A stretch of 64,000 nucleotides of DNA from an uncultured Piscinibacter sp. GTDB taxonomy: Bacteria > Pseudomonadota > Gammaproteobacteria > Burkholderiales > Burkholderiaceae_C. Under the pieces are notes generated by a model. It made no database searches. It was not told where the DNA came from and saw only the letters and a program-made list of their open reading frames with translations. Of this stretch, positions 16,349 through 24,800 are shown piece after piece. Where the stretch lies: the NCBI RefSeq assembly GCF_937952055.1, contig NZ_CALFYO010000020.1:124001-188000 (forward strand), given 5' to 3'. Numbering within the stretch: position 1 is the stretch's first letter; each line of letters starts with the position of its first letter. The translations under genes and the position numbers were made by a program.

Positions 16349-17788
16349 GTGCAGCCGGTGGTCCTGGCCGGCGGCAGCGGCACCCGGCTGTGGCCGCTGT
16401 CTCGCGCGCAACGCCCCAAGCAGTTCCTCGAGCTGAGCGGCCCGCTCAGCCTGTTCCAGCAATCGATCGGGCGCCTGTCGGCCCTGGCGCACACCGGGCT
16501 GTGGATGGCGCCGCCGTGCGTGGTGTGCGCGGAAGAGCAGCGCTTCCTGGCGCTCGATCAGCTGCTCGAGATGGGCGTCACGGACGCCACGCTGCGGCTC
16601 GAGCCGAGCGCGCGCAACACCGCCCCGGCGATGAGCCTGGCAGCATGGCGGGCGATGCAGGACGGCGCCGATCCGGTGCTGCTGGTCACCCCCTCCGACC
16701 AGACCGTGGCCGACACCGGGGCCTTCTGCCAGGCGCTGCGCGAAGCGGTTCGCATCGCCGCGCGCGGCGCGATCGCCCTGCTCGTCATCGAGCCCGACCG
16801 GTCCGAAACCGGCTACGGCCACATCCTCGCCGACCGCCTCGACGACGGCCCGGGGCGGCCGATCCAGCACTTCGCCCAGAAGCCCGTGCTCGCGCAGGCG
16901 CAGCGCTGGCTCGCCGACGGCGGCTGGTACTGGAACAGCGGCATCTTCGTCGTGCGCGCATCGGTCTGGCTGAGCCTGCTGCAGCGCCATCGTGACGACC
17001 TGGCGGCCGCCGCCGAGGCCGCATGGGCCGCCCGCCGCATGGACGGTTGTTTCCTCCGTCCCGGACCGGACGAGTTCGCGCGCATCCCGGCGATCTCGGT
17101 CGACCATGCGGTGCTGGTCGCCGAATCGACATCCGTCGAAGGCGGCGTCGACATGCGGATGGTGCCGATGCAGGCCAGCTGGAACGACCTCGGCTCCTGG
17201 CAGGCCGTGTGGCAGGCCGGCGCCAAGGACGCGCAAGGCAACGCCAGCGTCGGCGATGCGCTGGTGCAAGGCAGCCGCAACACGCTCGTGCACGCAACCG
17301 GCCGCCTGGTCGCCGTGGTCGGGATGGACGACGTCATCGTGGTCGAGACCGCCGATGCGGTGCTGGTGGTGTCGCAAGCGCACGCGCAGGACATCCGCGA
17401 CGTGGTCGGAGAGCTGCAACGCCGCGGGCGGCCCGAACCGAGCGTGCATCGCCAGGTTCACCGCCCGTGGGGCTGGTACGACAGCATCGACGCCGGCCCG
17501 CGCTTCCAGGTCAAGCGAATCGTGGTCAAGCCGGGCGCCTCGCTCAGCCTGCAGATGCACCACCACCGCGCCGAGCACTGGGTCGTCGTTCGCGGCACGG
17601 CGGAGGTGACCTGCGGCGGCTGCACGACGCTGCTGTCCGAGAACCAGAGCACCTACATCCCGCTCGGCGAGAAGCATCGCCTGTCCAACCCGGGCAAGGT
17701 GCCGCTGGAGATCATCGAGGTGCAGTCCGGCAGCTACCTTGGCGAGGACGACATCGTCCGCTTCGGCGACAGCTGCGGCCGCACCTGA
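16349..17788 (+). CDS. manC: Mannose-1-phosphate guanylyltransferase/mannose-6-phosphate isomerase
   Basis: The 479-residue product starts VQPVVLAGGSGTRLWPLSR, the nucleotidyltransferase signature, has a pyrophosphorylase domain to about residue 345, and ends in a cupin-type isomerase domain with QMHHHRAEHWVVV as metal-binding histidines. It makes GDP-mannose from mannose-6-phosphate for polysaccharides. The catalytic FVEKP motif of the family reads FAQKP here. GTG at 16349 is chosen because it gives the standard family N-terminus. It stands apart from the polymer operon but shares its operator type, which suggests GDP-mannose supply for that polymer. Confidence 0.88.
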   Translation: MQPVVLAGGSGTRLWPLSRAQRPKQFLELSGPLSLFQQSIGRLSALAHTGLWMAPPCVVCAEEQRFLALDQLLEMGVTDATLRLEPSARNTAPAMSLAAWRAMQDGADPVLLVTPSDQTVADTGAFCQALREAVRIAARGAIALLVIEPDRSETGYGHILADRLDDGPGRPIQHFAQKPVLAQAQRWLADGGWYWNSGIFVVRASVWLSLLQRHRDDLAAAAEAAWAARRMDGCFLRPGPDEFARIPAISVDHAVLVAESTSVEGGVDMRMVPMQASWNDLGSWQAVWQAGAKDAQGNASVGDALVQGSRNTLVHATGRLVAVVGMDDVIVVETADAVLVVSQAHAQDIRDVVGELQRRGRPEPSVHRQVHRPWGWYDSIDAGPRFQVKRIVVKPGASLSLQMHHHRAEHWVVVRGTAEVTCGGCTTLLSENQSTYIPLGEKHRLSNPGKVPLEIIEVQSGSYLGEDDIVRFGDSCGRT

Positions 17789-17799
17789 AGCGGCCGCTG

Positions 17800-17815
17800 G
17801 GTTCGCTCGCGCACA
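17800..17815 (+). promoter_or_regulatory. Operator GGTTCGCTCGCGCACA for the PRC-barrel gene
   Basis: GAC follows the palindrome, and CTATGG (17837-17842) follows after 21 bp. It lies 11 bp after the manC stop. The predicted leader to the ATG at 17964 is about 115 bases. Confidence 0.5.
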
Positions 17816-17963
17816 GACTTGCCGGCCTCGGCCGGCCTATGGTCCACCTGGCGCTCGCGGGCCGCCGTGCCCCGGCCACCTCAGCGGACTGGCGTTGCGA
17901 CCGTCCCCACCGGGCAGGTGCGGGGAAGTCCGGCCGATCGAACGGATCCACAAGGGAACGGCC

Positions 17964-18374
17964 ATGCAAAGCAACCACGTCACACGCGACAACTTCGGCA
18001 TGCACGCCAACAGCGCGCTCGGGCTCGGCCCGGCGCTGATGGGCGCCAACACGCTGCTGGGCAACGACGTCTGCAACAAGGACGGCGAGGACCTCGGCGA
18101 GATCAAGGAGTTCATGATCGACATGGCCTCCGGCAAGGTGGCCTACGCGGTGCTGTCCTTCGGCGGCCTGCTGGGCCTGGGCGACACACTGTTCGCCGTA
18201 CCCTGGGCCGCACTGGCGCTGGACAGCGAGAACAAGCGCTCCACGCTCGACGTCCCCAAGGAGGTGCTGAAGGACGCGCCGGGCTTCGACAAGGACCGCT
18301 GGCCGGCCATGTCGGACCGCACCTGGGCCAGCGGCGTGCACAAGTTCTACGGCACGCCCCACGACGCCGAATGA
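17964..18374 (+). CDS. PRC-barrel domain protein
   Basis: The 136-residue product has a PRC-barrel: GNDVCNKDGEDLGEIKEFMIDMASGKVAYAV... continuing as FGGLLGLGDTLFAVPW near residues 60-85, followed by WASGVHKFYG. PRC-barrels are small beta-barrels that bind RNA or protein partners; stand-alone versions are common among stress-induced genes. AAGGGAA precedes the ATG by about 7 bases. The CsbD gene follows 57 bp later and is probably in the same transcript. Confidence 0.82.
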   Translation: MQSNHVTRDNFGMHANSALGLGPALMGANTLLGNDVCNKDGEDLGEIKEFMIDMASGKVAYAVLSFGGLLGLGDTLFAVPWAALALDSENKRSTLDVPKEVLKDAPGFDKDRWPAMSDRTWASGVHKFYGTPHDAE

Positions 18375-18431
18375 ACGCTCGCGCCGCCGCGCAGCGGCGC
18401 CGTCTCCCGACTTCAACCCCGAGGTGAAAGC

Positions 18432-18614
18432 ATGAACAAGGATCAGGTCAAGGGCACGATCAAGGACACCGCCGGCAAGGTGCAGGAGACCACCGGCAAG
18501 GTGATCGGCAGCAAGGCACAGCAGACCGAGGGCATCAAGAAGCAGGTGGCCGGGCAGGCCCAGAAGGCCGTCGGCGACGTCAAGGAAGCGGTCAAGGACG
18601 CCGGCGACAAGTAG
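18432..18614 (+). CDS. CsbD-family stress protein
   Basis: The 60-residue hydrophilic protein has the CsbD pattern MNKDQVKGTIKDTAGKVQE with repeated GK/K-x-x-G turns and lysine-rich helices. CsbD proteins are general-stress proteins of unknown mechanism. GAGGTGAAAG just before the ATG is a strong ribosome binding site. It follows the PRC-barrel gene, and a GC-rich hairpin comes right after it. Confidence 0.88.
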   Translation: MNKDQVKGTIKDTAGKVQETTGKVIGSKAQQTEGIKKQVAGQAQKAVGDVKEAVKDAGDK

Positions 18615-18628
18615 CGCTTGCCGGCAGC

Positions 18629-18647
18629 GCCGGGGCATGGCCCCGGC
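18629..18647. terminator. Hairpin between convergent csbD and DUF302 genes
   Basis: An 8-bp perfect stem GCCGGGGC/GCCCCGGC with an ATG loop lies between the stops at 18614 and 18665. There is no T-run, so termination strength is uncertain. Confidence 0.45.
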
Positions 18648-18664
18648 CCGCCTCCGATGCCGGT

Positions 18665-19072
18665 TCAGTCCGACGCAGGCGTGCCGCCCAGGCTGGCGCA
18701 GGCGCGCCGCAGGCGTTGCTGCGCGGCATCGGCCACCGCCTGGATGTCCGCGTGGCCGACCAGGCCCACCATGATCTGCGGGTCGAGGAAACCCACGACC
18801 ATCTCGCCGGACTTCGCCTCGCGCACGATCACGTTGCAGGGCAGCAGCAGGCCGATGTCGGGAACCGCCTGCAGCGCCTGGTGCGCCAGCGGCGGATTGC
18901 AGGCGCCGAGGATGCGGTAGCGCGGCATCTCCACGCCGAGCTTCTCCTTCATCGCGGCCTGCACGTCGATGTCGCTGAGCACGCCGAAGCCCTCGGCCTT
19001 CAGGGCTGCGATGGTCTTCTCCAGCGCCTGATCGAAGCCGACGCCGGTGAGCGTGGTGGTGAATCCGTACAT
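18665..19072 (-). CDS. DUF302 domain protein
   Basis: The 135-residue product begins MYGFTTTLTGVGFDQALEKTIAALKAEGFGVLSDID and continues with YRILGACNPPLAHQAL and a GLLLPCNVIVRE strand, the standard DUF302 pattern with one conserved Cys in GACNP. The function is unknown; members occur with redox, sulfur and stress genes. GGGAG lies 6 bases before this ATG, so it is preferred over the ATG at 19078. The operator at 19135-19150 is in the leader region. Confidence 0.84.
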   Translation of the reverse strand: MYGFTTTLTGVGFDQALEKTIAALKAEGFGVLSDIDVQAAMKEKLGVEMPRYRILGACNPPLAHQALQAVPDIGLLLPCNVIVREAKSGEMVVGFLDPQIMVGLVGHADIQAVADAAQQRLRRACASLGGTPASD

Positions 19073-19134
19073 GATCATCTCCCTGCGCCTCTGGCGCCTC
19101 GGCTTTCATGATGCAACGACTGCCGCACCCCGTC

Positions 19135-19150
19135 TGTTCGCTAGCGCACC
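19135..19150 (-). promoter_or_regulatory. Operator TGTTCGCTAGCGCACC for the DUF302 gene
   Basis: On the minus strand GAC follows and GCATCA (19109-19114) is 20 bp away. The predicted leader to the ATG at 19072 is about 30 bases. The core CGCTAGCG is a perfect palindrome. Confidence 0.55.
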
Positions 19151-19175
19151 GTGTCCAGCAGCGCCGCCGCCGAGC

Positions 19176-20564
19176 TCAGCCCGGACCGAGCATGCGCCGC
19201 GGATCGACCCAGGCGTCGAACTGCGCCGCGCTCACGCCGCCCACCGCCAGCGCCGCCTCGCGCAGGCCAAGGCCGCTCGCGTGCGCATGCCTGGCGATCG
19301 CCGCGGCGCGGTCGTAGCCGATGTGCGGTGTCAGCGCCGTCACCGTCATCAGCGAGCCTGCCAGCTGCCGTGCCGCCTGCGCCGCGTCGACCTCGATGCC
19401 CTCCACGCAATGGCGGGTGAAGCTGGCCATCGCATCGGCCAGCAGGCGAAGGCTCGCCAGCACGTCCAGCGCGATCAGCGGTTTGTACACGTTGAGCTCG
19501 AACTGCCCCTGGCTCGCCGCCATGCCGATGCTGACGTCATGGCCCATCACCTGCGTGCAGACCATGGTCAGCGCCTCGACCTGCGTGGGGTTGACCTTGC
19601 CCGGCATGATCGAGCTGCCCGGCTCGTTGGCCGGCAGGCGCAGCTCGCCGAGGCCGGCGCGGGGCCCGCTGCCCATCAGGCGGATGTCGCCGGCGATCTT
19701 GTGCAGCGCGATGGCCAGCATCCGCAGCGCGCCGTGCAGCCCCACCAGCGGCTCGTGTCCGGCCAGCGCGGCGAACGGATTGGCGGCCCGCGTGAACGGC
19801 TCGCCCAGCCGTTCGGCCAGCCGGGCCGCGACCCGCGCGCCGAAGTCCGGATGGGTGTTCAGCCCGGTGCCGACGGCGGTGCCGCCGATCGCCAGCGCCT
19901 GCACCGGCGGCAGTGCGCGGCGCACCGCCTCTTCGGCGATGGCGAGCTGGGCGACGTAGCCGCCGAACTCCTGGCCGAAGCTGATCGGCGTTGCGTCCTG
20001 CAGGTGCGTGCGGCCGACCTTGACGACATCGGCAAAGGCCGCCGCCTTCGACCGCAGCGCCGTGGTCAGCCCCTCGAGCGAGGCCAGCAGCGACCGGGCC
20101 GCGCGCATGGCCGCGATGTGCATGGCCGTCGGGAATACGTCGTTGGACGACTGGCCCAGGTTCACGTCGTCGTTGGGGTGCACGACACGCTCGGCGCCGA
20201 GCCCGCCGCCGAGCGCGAGCGAGGCCAGGCTGGCGATCACCTCGTTCACGTTCATGTGCGACTGCGTGCCCGAGCCGGTCTGCCAGACGGACAGCGGGAA
20301 CTGCGCGTCGAACTCCCCAGCGGCGACGCGGGCCGCCGCATCGGCCACGGCGTCGGCGCGGTCCGCCGGAAGCAGTCCGAGCTCGCGGTGGACCTCCGCC
20401 GCGGCACGCTTGATCTGCGCCATCGCATGGATGGTCTCGATCGGCATGCGCTGCTCGCCGATGGCGAAGAAGCGCCGGCTGCGCTCGGTCTGCGCGCCCC
20501 ACAGGGCGTCGGCCGGCACCTCGATGGGGCCGAAGCTGTCGGTTTCCACGCGGGTTGCGGGCAT
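19176..20564 (-). CDS. fumC: Fumarate hydratase, class II
   Basis: The 462-residue product is of normal FumC length and carries the superfamily signature GSSIMPGKVNPTQ near residue 316, the active-site region SGTQSHMNVNEV near 98 and TALTPHIGYDRAA near 407. It converts fumarate to malate in the TCA cycle without an iron-sulfur cluster, so it still works under oxidative stress. The ATG at 20564 is chosen because GGAGG lies 8 bases before it. It is a single gene among stress genes. Confidence 0.95.
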   Translation of the reverse strand: MPATRVETDSFGPIEVPADALWGAQTERSRRFFAIGEQRMPIETIHAMAQIKRAAAEVHRELGLLPADRADAVADAAARVAAGEFDAQFPLSVWQTGSGTQSHMNVNEVIASLASLALGGGLGAERVVHPNDDVNLGQSSNDVFPTAMHIAAMRAARSLLASLEGLTTALRSKAAAFADVVKVGRTHLQDATPISFGQEFGGYVAQLAIAEEAVRRALPPVQALAIGGTAVGTGLNTHPDFGARVAARLAERLGEPFTRAANPFAALAGHEPLVGLHGALRMLAIALHKIAGDIRLMGSGPRAGLGELRLPANEPGSSIMPGKVNPTQVEALTMVCTQVMGHDVSIGMAASQGQFELNVYKPLIALDVLASLRLLADAMASFTRHCVEGIEVDAAQAARQLAGSLMTVTALTPHIGYDRAAAIARHAHASGLGLREAALAVGGVSAAQFDAWVDPRRMLGPG

Positions 20565-20642
20565 GGCATCCACCTCCGTTCATCGCAGCGCACCGCGGCG
20601 CGCGACGCCAAGCCCATCATGAACCTCGCCGCGGCGGCGGGT

Positions 20643-20658
20643 GTGTACGCCAGCGCAC
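20643..20658 (+). promoter_or_regulatory. Operator TGTACGCCAGCGCACC for the BON lipoprotein cluster
   Basis: GAC follows, and CTACAT (20679-20684) is exactly 20 bp away. The predicted start point near 20691 gives a 46-base leader to the ATG at 20737. It would drive four overlapping small genes. Confidence 0.6.
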
Positions 20659-20736
20659 CGACCGGCCGGCGCACGCGGCCTACATTGGCATTCGGCGGTC
20701 TGGATCCACCGGCCCGCAGTTCCCTGGAGATTCTTC

Positions 20737-21051
20737 ATGACCGCACGCTCGAACATCACCACCGTCCTCGCCACGCTCGTCCTGGTCGCTGCCTCCGGGT
20801 GTGCCGTCACGCGCGGCCAGGAAACGGTCGGCGCCTATGTCGACGACGCCAGCATCACCACCGCCGTGAAGGCGCGCTTCGTCGACGACAAGGACGTCGC
20901 CGCGTCGAGCATTCGCGTCGAGACGCTCAACGGCAGCGTGATGCTGTCCGGCTTCGCGAAGGACGCGACCGAGAAGACCCAGGCCGAGAGCCTCGCGTGG
21001 AAGGTCAATGGCGTGAAGTCCGTCCGCAACGAGATCGCCATCCGGCCATGA
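20737..21051 (+). CDS. BON-domain lipoprotein
   Basis: The 104-residue product has a lipoprotein signal (hydrophobic 8-20, Cys22 in ASGC) and one BON domain from about residue 36, DASITTAVKARFVDDKDV through VNGVKSVRNEIAI. It is probably periplasmic and membrane-binding, as OsmY-like proteins are. It opens a run of four small genes whose ends overlap or nearly touch. The promoter has an operator centred about 40 bp before the predicted start point. Confidence 0.86.
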   Translation: MTARSNITTVLATLVLVAASGCAVTRGQETVGAYVDDASITTAVKARFVDDKDVAASSIRVETLNGSVMLSGFAKDATEKTQAESLAWKVNGVKSVRNEIAIRP

Positions 21052-21218
21052 CGCTGGAACAGGAGATCGAAGTCCTGCGCCAGCGCATCACGCGGGCGCA
21101 GAACGATCGTGACGAGTTGCGCAAGGACGGACCGGAGCAGAAGTACCTCGAGGCCTACGTGATCACCAAGGCGCTCGAGATGGAGCTCGAGGAAAAGCTG
21201 TGCCAGCCGCGGCGGTGA
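21048..21218 (+). CDS. Small coiled-coil hypothetical protein
   Basis: The 56-residue, highly charged product is almost all helix, with heptad-like spacing (LEQEIEVLRQRI, ALEMELEEKL). It has no signal sequence. Its ATG overlaps the BON gene stop, and its own stop overlaps the next start (GTGA), so it is translated as part of the cluster. The function is unknown. Confidence 0.7.
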   Translation: MTLEQEIEVLRQRITRAQNDRDELRKDGPEQKYLEAYVITKALEMELEEKLCQPRR

Positions 21219-21526
21219 TCCGGATCGCGACCGCGCGCCGTCTCGCCATGGGCGGCGCCCTGGCGGTCGCCGCCTGTGCGGCCACGCCACCGCCGGACGC
21301 GCAGATGACCCTCGCCACGGAGTCGCTTCTGCAGGCCCGGCTGGCCGGTGCCGAGCGCCTCGCGCCGGTCGAACTCGGCGTCGCGCGCGACAAGCTGCAT
21401 CGCGCCACGGTGGCGATGATCGCGAAGGACCACGACAGCGCATTTCGGCTGGCCGAACAGGCGCATCTCGATGCGCTGCTCGCGCTGGCGCGCACCGAAT
21501 CGGCACTCGCCCGCCCGGCCCGCTGA
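21215..21526 (+). CDS. DUF4398-type lipoprotein
   Basis: The product is about 103 residues from the GTG that overlaps the previous stop; ATG 21248 is an alternative. It has a signal region with lipobox-like AVAAC and a helical region LAGAERLAPVELGVARDKLHRA followed by AFRLAEQAHLDALLALA, the pattern of DUF4398 envelope proteins. These often occur beside OmpA/BON proteins. It is paired with a second, similar lipoprotein at 21554. Confidence 0.72.
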   Translation: MIRIATARRLAMGGALAVAACAATPPPDAQMTLATESLLQARLAGAERLAPVELGVARDKLHRATVAMIAKDHDSAFRLAEQAHLDALLALARTESALARPAR

Positions 21527-21553
21527 CACTCGCCACCGCGTGCTGCCGCCGAC

Positions 21554-21859
21554 ATGAATCTCCCGACCGCGATCGTGCCGACCCTGGCCCTGCTGCTCGC
21601 CCTGCAGGGCTGCAACACGCTGCCGGCCGACAACACGCGGCTGGTGCAGGCGCACAGCGACCACCGCAGTGCCTTGGCCGACGCCTGCGCACGCGAGCGC
21701 GCGGTCGCGGAGATGGACGAAGCCGCCGCGGCACTGGCCCGTGCCGACGCGGCCTGGCACGGCGGCGCCTCCGCCGCGGTCGTCGACCACCTGGCCTACC
21801 TGGCCCGGCAGCGCGTGGCCATCGCGCGGGAGATCGCCCAGCGCGGCTGCACGCTCTGA
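21554..21859 (+). CDS. Small lipoprotein related to the DUF4398 protein
   Basis: The 101-residue product has a signal with LQGC lipobox (Cys20) and an alanine-rich helical body (ALADACARERAVAEMDEAAAALARADAAW) with a VVDHLAYLARQRVAIA stretch similar to the preceding protein. The two look like diverged copies. Two more Cys (about 45 and 98) could form a disulfide. It ends the four-gene cluster. Confidence 0.7.
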   Translation: MNLPTAIVPTLALLLALQGCNTLPADNTRLVQAHSDHRSALADACARERAVAEMDEAAAALARADAAWHGGASAAVVDHLAYLARQRVAIAREIAQRGCTL

Positions 21860-21872
21860 GCGCCGCGCTCAG
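21856..21872. terminator. Hairpin at the junction of convergent genes
   Basis: A 7-bp stem CTGAGCG/CGCTCAG with a 3-base loop covers the stop of the lipoprotein gene (21859) and the stop of the glucan synthase gene (21869). It has no T-run. Confidence 0.4.
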
Positions 21873-24800
21873 GCGGGTGCGTCTTCGATCGGAACCACGA
21901 AGCAGGCCGGGTCGCCGGCCTCGCGCCATGCCAGCGCCTGCCCCGGGCGCAGCAGCGTGGCGGACAAAGGCGCGGCCACACGCTGCGCTTCATCGTCGCC
22001 GCCGCGCAGCAGGATGAAGCGCAGCCGGCGGCCGTCGCGCTGCAGGCTCAGCTCCGCGCGCGGCCAGTGCGCGGGCAGGCAAGGCCGCAGGCACAGCGAA
22101 GCCGCGCTCAGCTTCAACCCGAAGATCGACTCGACGGCCGCCCGGTGCATCCACGCCGCGGCGCCGGTGTACCAGCTCCAGCCGCCGCGGCCCACGTAGG
22201 GCGGCTGCGTGTAGACGTCGCCGGCCATCACGTAGGGCTCGATGCCGTACACCGCGCCTTGCTGCGGATGGGCCGAGCGGTGCGCCGGGCTCAGCCAGGT
22301 GAAGTAGCGCCAGGCCGCCTCGCCGCTGCCCGGATGGGCGTGGCCCGCCCACAGCTCGGCCTGCGCCATCAGCGCCCACACGGCGCCGTGCGAATACTGC
22401 CCGCCGTTCTCGCGCACGCCCGGCGGGTAGGCCTGGATGTAGCCGGCGCTGGGCTGCGCGTGGGCCAGCGGTGGGTCGAGCAGGCGCACCAGGCCGGCCT
22501 GTGCGTCGACCAGCTGCGCCTCGACGGCGGCCATCGCCACCACCTGCTGCGGCCAACTCGCCACGCCCGACAGCACGCCCCAGGCCTGCGCGATCAGGTC
22601 GATGCGGGCTTCGGCATTGGCCTGCGAGCCGAGCGGGCTGCCGTCGTCGAAGAAGGCACGCCGGAACCAGGCGCCGTCCCAGGCCGCACCGCGCAGCGCC
22701 GCCTGCCAGCCTCGCGCGGCGTCGTCCCAGCGGCCGGCGCGCACGGTCTCGCCACGCCCGCGGGCGATCGGCGCGAAGTCGGCCACCAGCGCGCAGAGGA
22801 ACCAGCCCAGCCACACCGATTCGCCGCGCCCCTCGTGGCCGACCCGGTTCATGCCGTCGTTCCAGTCGCCGCTGCCCATCAGCGGCAGGCCGTGCGCGCC
22901 GACGCGCAGGCTGCGGTCGATCGCCCGCGCCGCGTGCTCGTAGACCGTCGCGCTCAGCTCGCTCACCGCGGGCGTGTCGTAGACGTCTTCGGCACCGGGC
23001 GGTATGGCCGGGCCGTCGAGGAAGGGCACGGTCTCGTCGAGCAGCGTGGCGTCGCCGGTGGCCTGCAGGTAGTGGGCGCAGGCCCGCGGCAGCCACAGCA
23101 GGTCGTCGCTGAAGTGCGTTCGCACGCCGGCGCCGCCCGGGGCATGCCACCAGTGCTGCACGTCGCCTTCGGGGAACTGGCGCGAGGCGGCGCGCAGGAT
23201 CTGCTCGCGCAGCATCCGCGGCGCGGCCCAGGCCAGCGCCATCGCATCCTGCAGCTGGTCACGAAAGCCGGTGGCGCCGCCGGCCTGGTAGAAGCCGGCC
23301 TTGGCCCACATCCGGCACGACACCATCTGGTAGAGCAGCCAGCGGTTGACCATCGCGTCGAACAGCGGGTCGGGCGTGGCCACCGTGGTCGAGCGCAGCA
23401 GCGCGTTCCAGTGTTCGCGCGCGGACTGCAGCCGCTGCCCGGGCGGCACGGCCGCCGCGCGGGTGGCGAGTTCGCATGCCGCATCCGGGCTCCCGGCATG
23501 GCCGAGCAGGAAAGTCTGCTGCGCCGACGCGCCGGGCGCGATGTCGATGCGCGTGGCCAGGGCCGCGCAGGGGTCGAGGCCGCCGCCTTTCTGCTGGCCG
23601 AAGTGATCGGGCAGCACCAGGCGGCCGCGTGCGTCGAAGCACTCGCGCCGGTCGCAACTCCAGTCCTCGTCCTCGTCGGGCGTGCCGACGAATGCGAAGA
23701 AGGCGGTGCCGTCGCCGAACCCGGCGGACGCCTCGCGCTGCGTGCACAGCAGCGCGCTCAGCTTGCCCTGCGGCAGGCGCTGGCGCAGCAGCGCGGTGTG
23801 CACGGTGGCGCGGTCGCCGCGGCCCGCACCCATCGCCCACTCGACCAGGCCCGCCACGCGCAGGCGCAGGGTGCGCGCGCCGCGGTTGACGATGTCCACC
23901 TGCAGTTGCTTGACCGCATGGACCGGATCCACGCACCAGGTGAGCGTGACCTCGGCGTCGCCGCGGCGGTGGGCGATCACGCTGTAGCCCTGGCCGTGCG
24001 ACACCTGGTAGCTCACGTTGTCGCCGTCCGGGCTGCCCCAGGCCGAGGCTGTCGCGCTCCAGGTCTGGCGCGTGCGCAGGTCCTGCAGCAGCAACCATTC
24101 CGACGGCGGATCGGCCACCGCATCGTTGGACCAGGCCGTAAGCTGATTCAGCCGGCTGTTGCCGGCCCAGGTGAAGCCGCCGCCCGCCTCCGACACCTGC
24201 GTGCCGAAGCCGGCATTGGCGATGACGTTGATCCACGGCCGCTGCGGACGCAGCCGGTGGCCGACCTCGAACGCGAACTCGGCACCGCCGGCCTCGAAGC
24301 GGCCCTGTGGCGCGGGCACCGGCGAGGCCGGCTCCGACCCCGTCAGCAGTTCCGCGCTCGACACCTCGTGGCGCCGCTCGAAGGCCGCCTCGTGCAGGCC
24401 GATCCACTCCTGCACATGCAGCAGCAAGGGCCGGCCGTCGGCGAGCAGCCGCACGCGCGCCAGGCTGTGCAGGGTGGCCAATTCGTCGGCCGAGACCTCG
24501 TGGGCCTGCAGCACATGGAAGCCGGTGTGGGCGATGCCGCCCTGCGCCGCGGTCTCGGCGTCGTGGCGCTCGCGCAGCACCGACAGCTCGTGGTGCAGCG
24601 ACATCGTGTACGACACCGTTTCGGCGTTGACCACCACGAGGTCGCAGGCGATGCCGCCCCACGACCACAGCCGCAGCGCCTGGGCCAGCGAGCGCAGCAG
24701 CCCGAGGCCCTGCGCCACCCGCGCCGACACCAGCACGATCGGCCGGTCGCCGGAGATGCCGAAGCGCCAGAGCAGGCGGCGGTCGATGGCCGGGTCCGCG

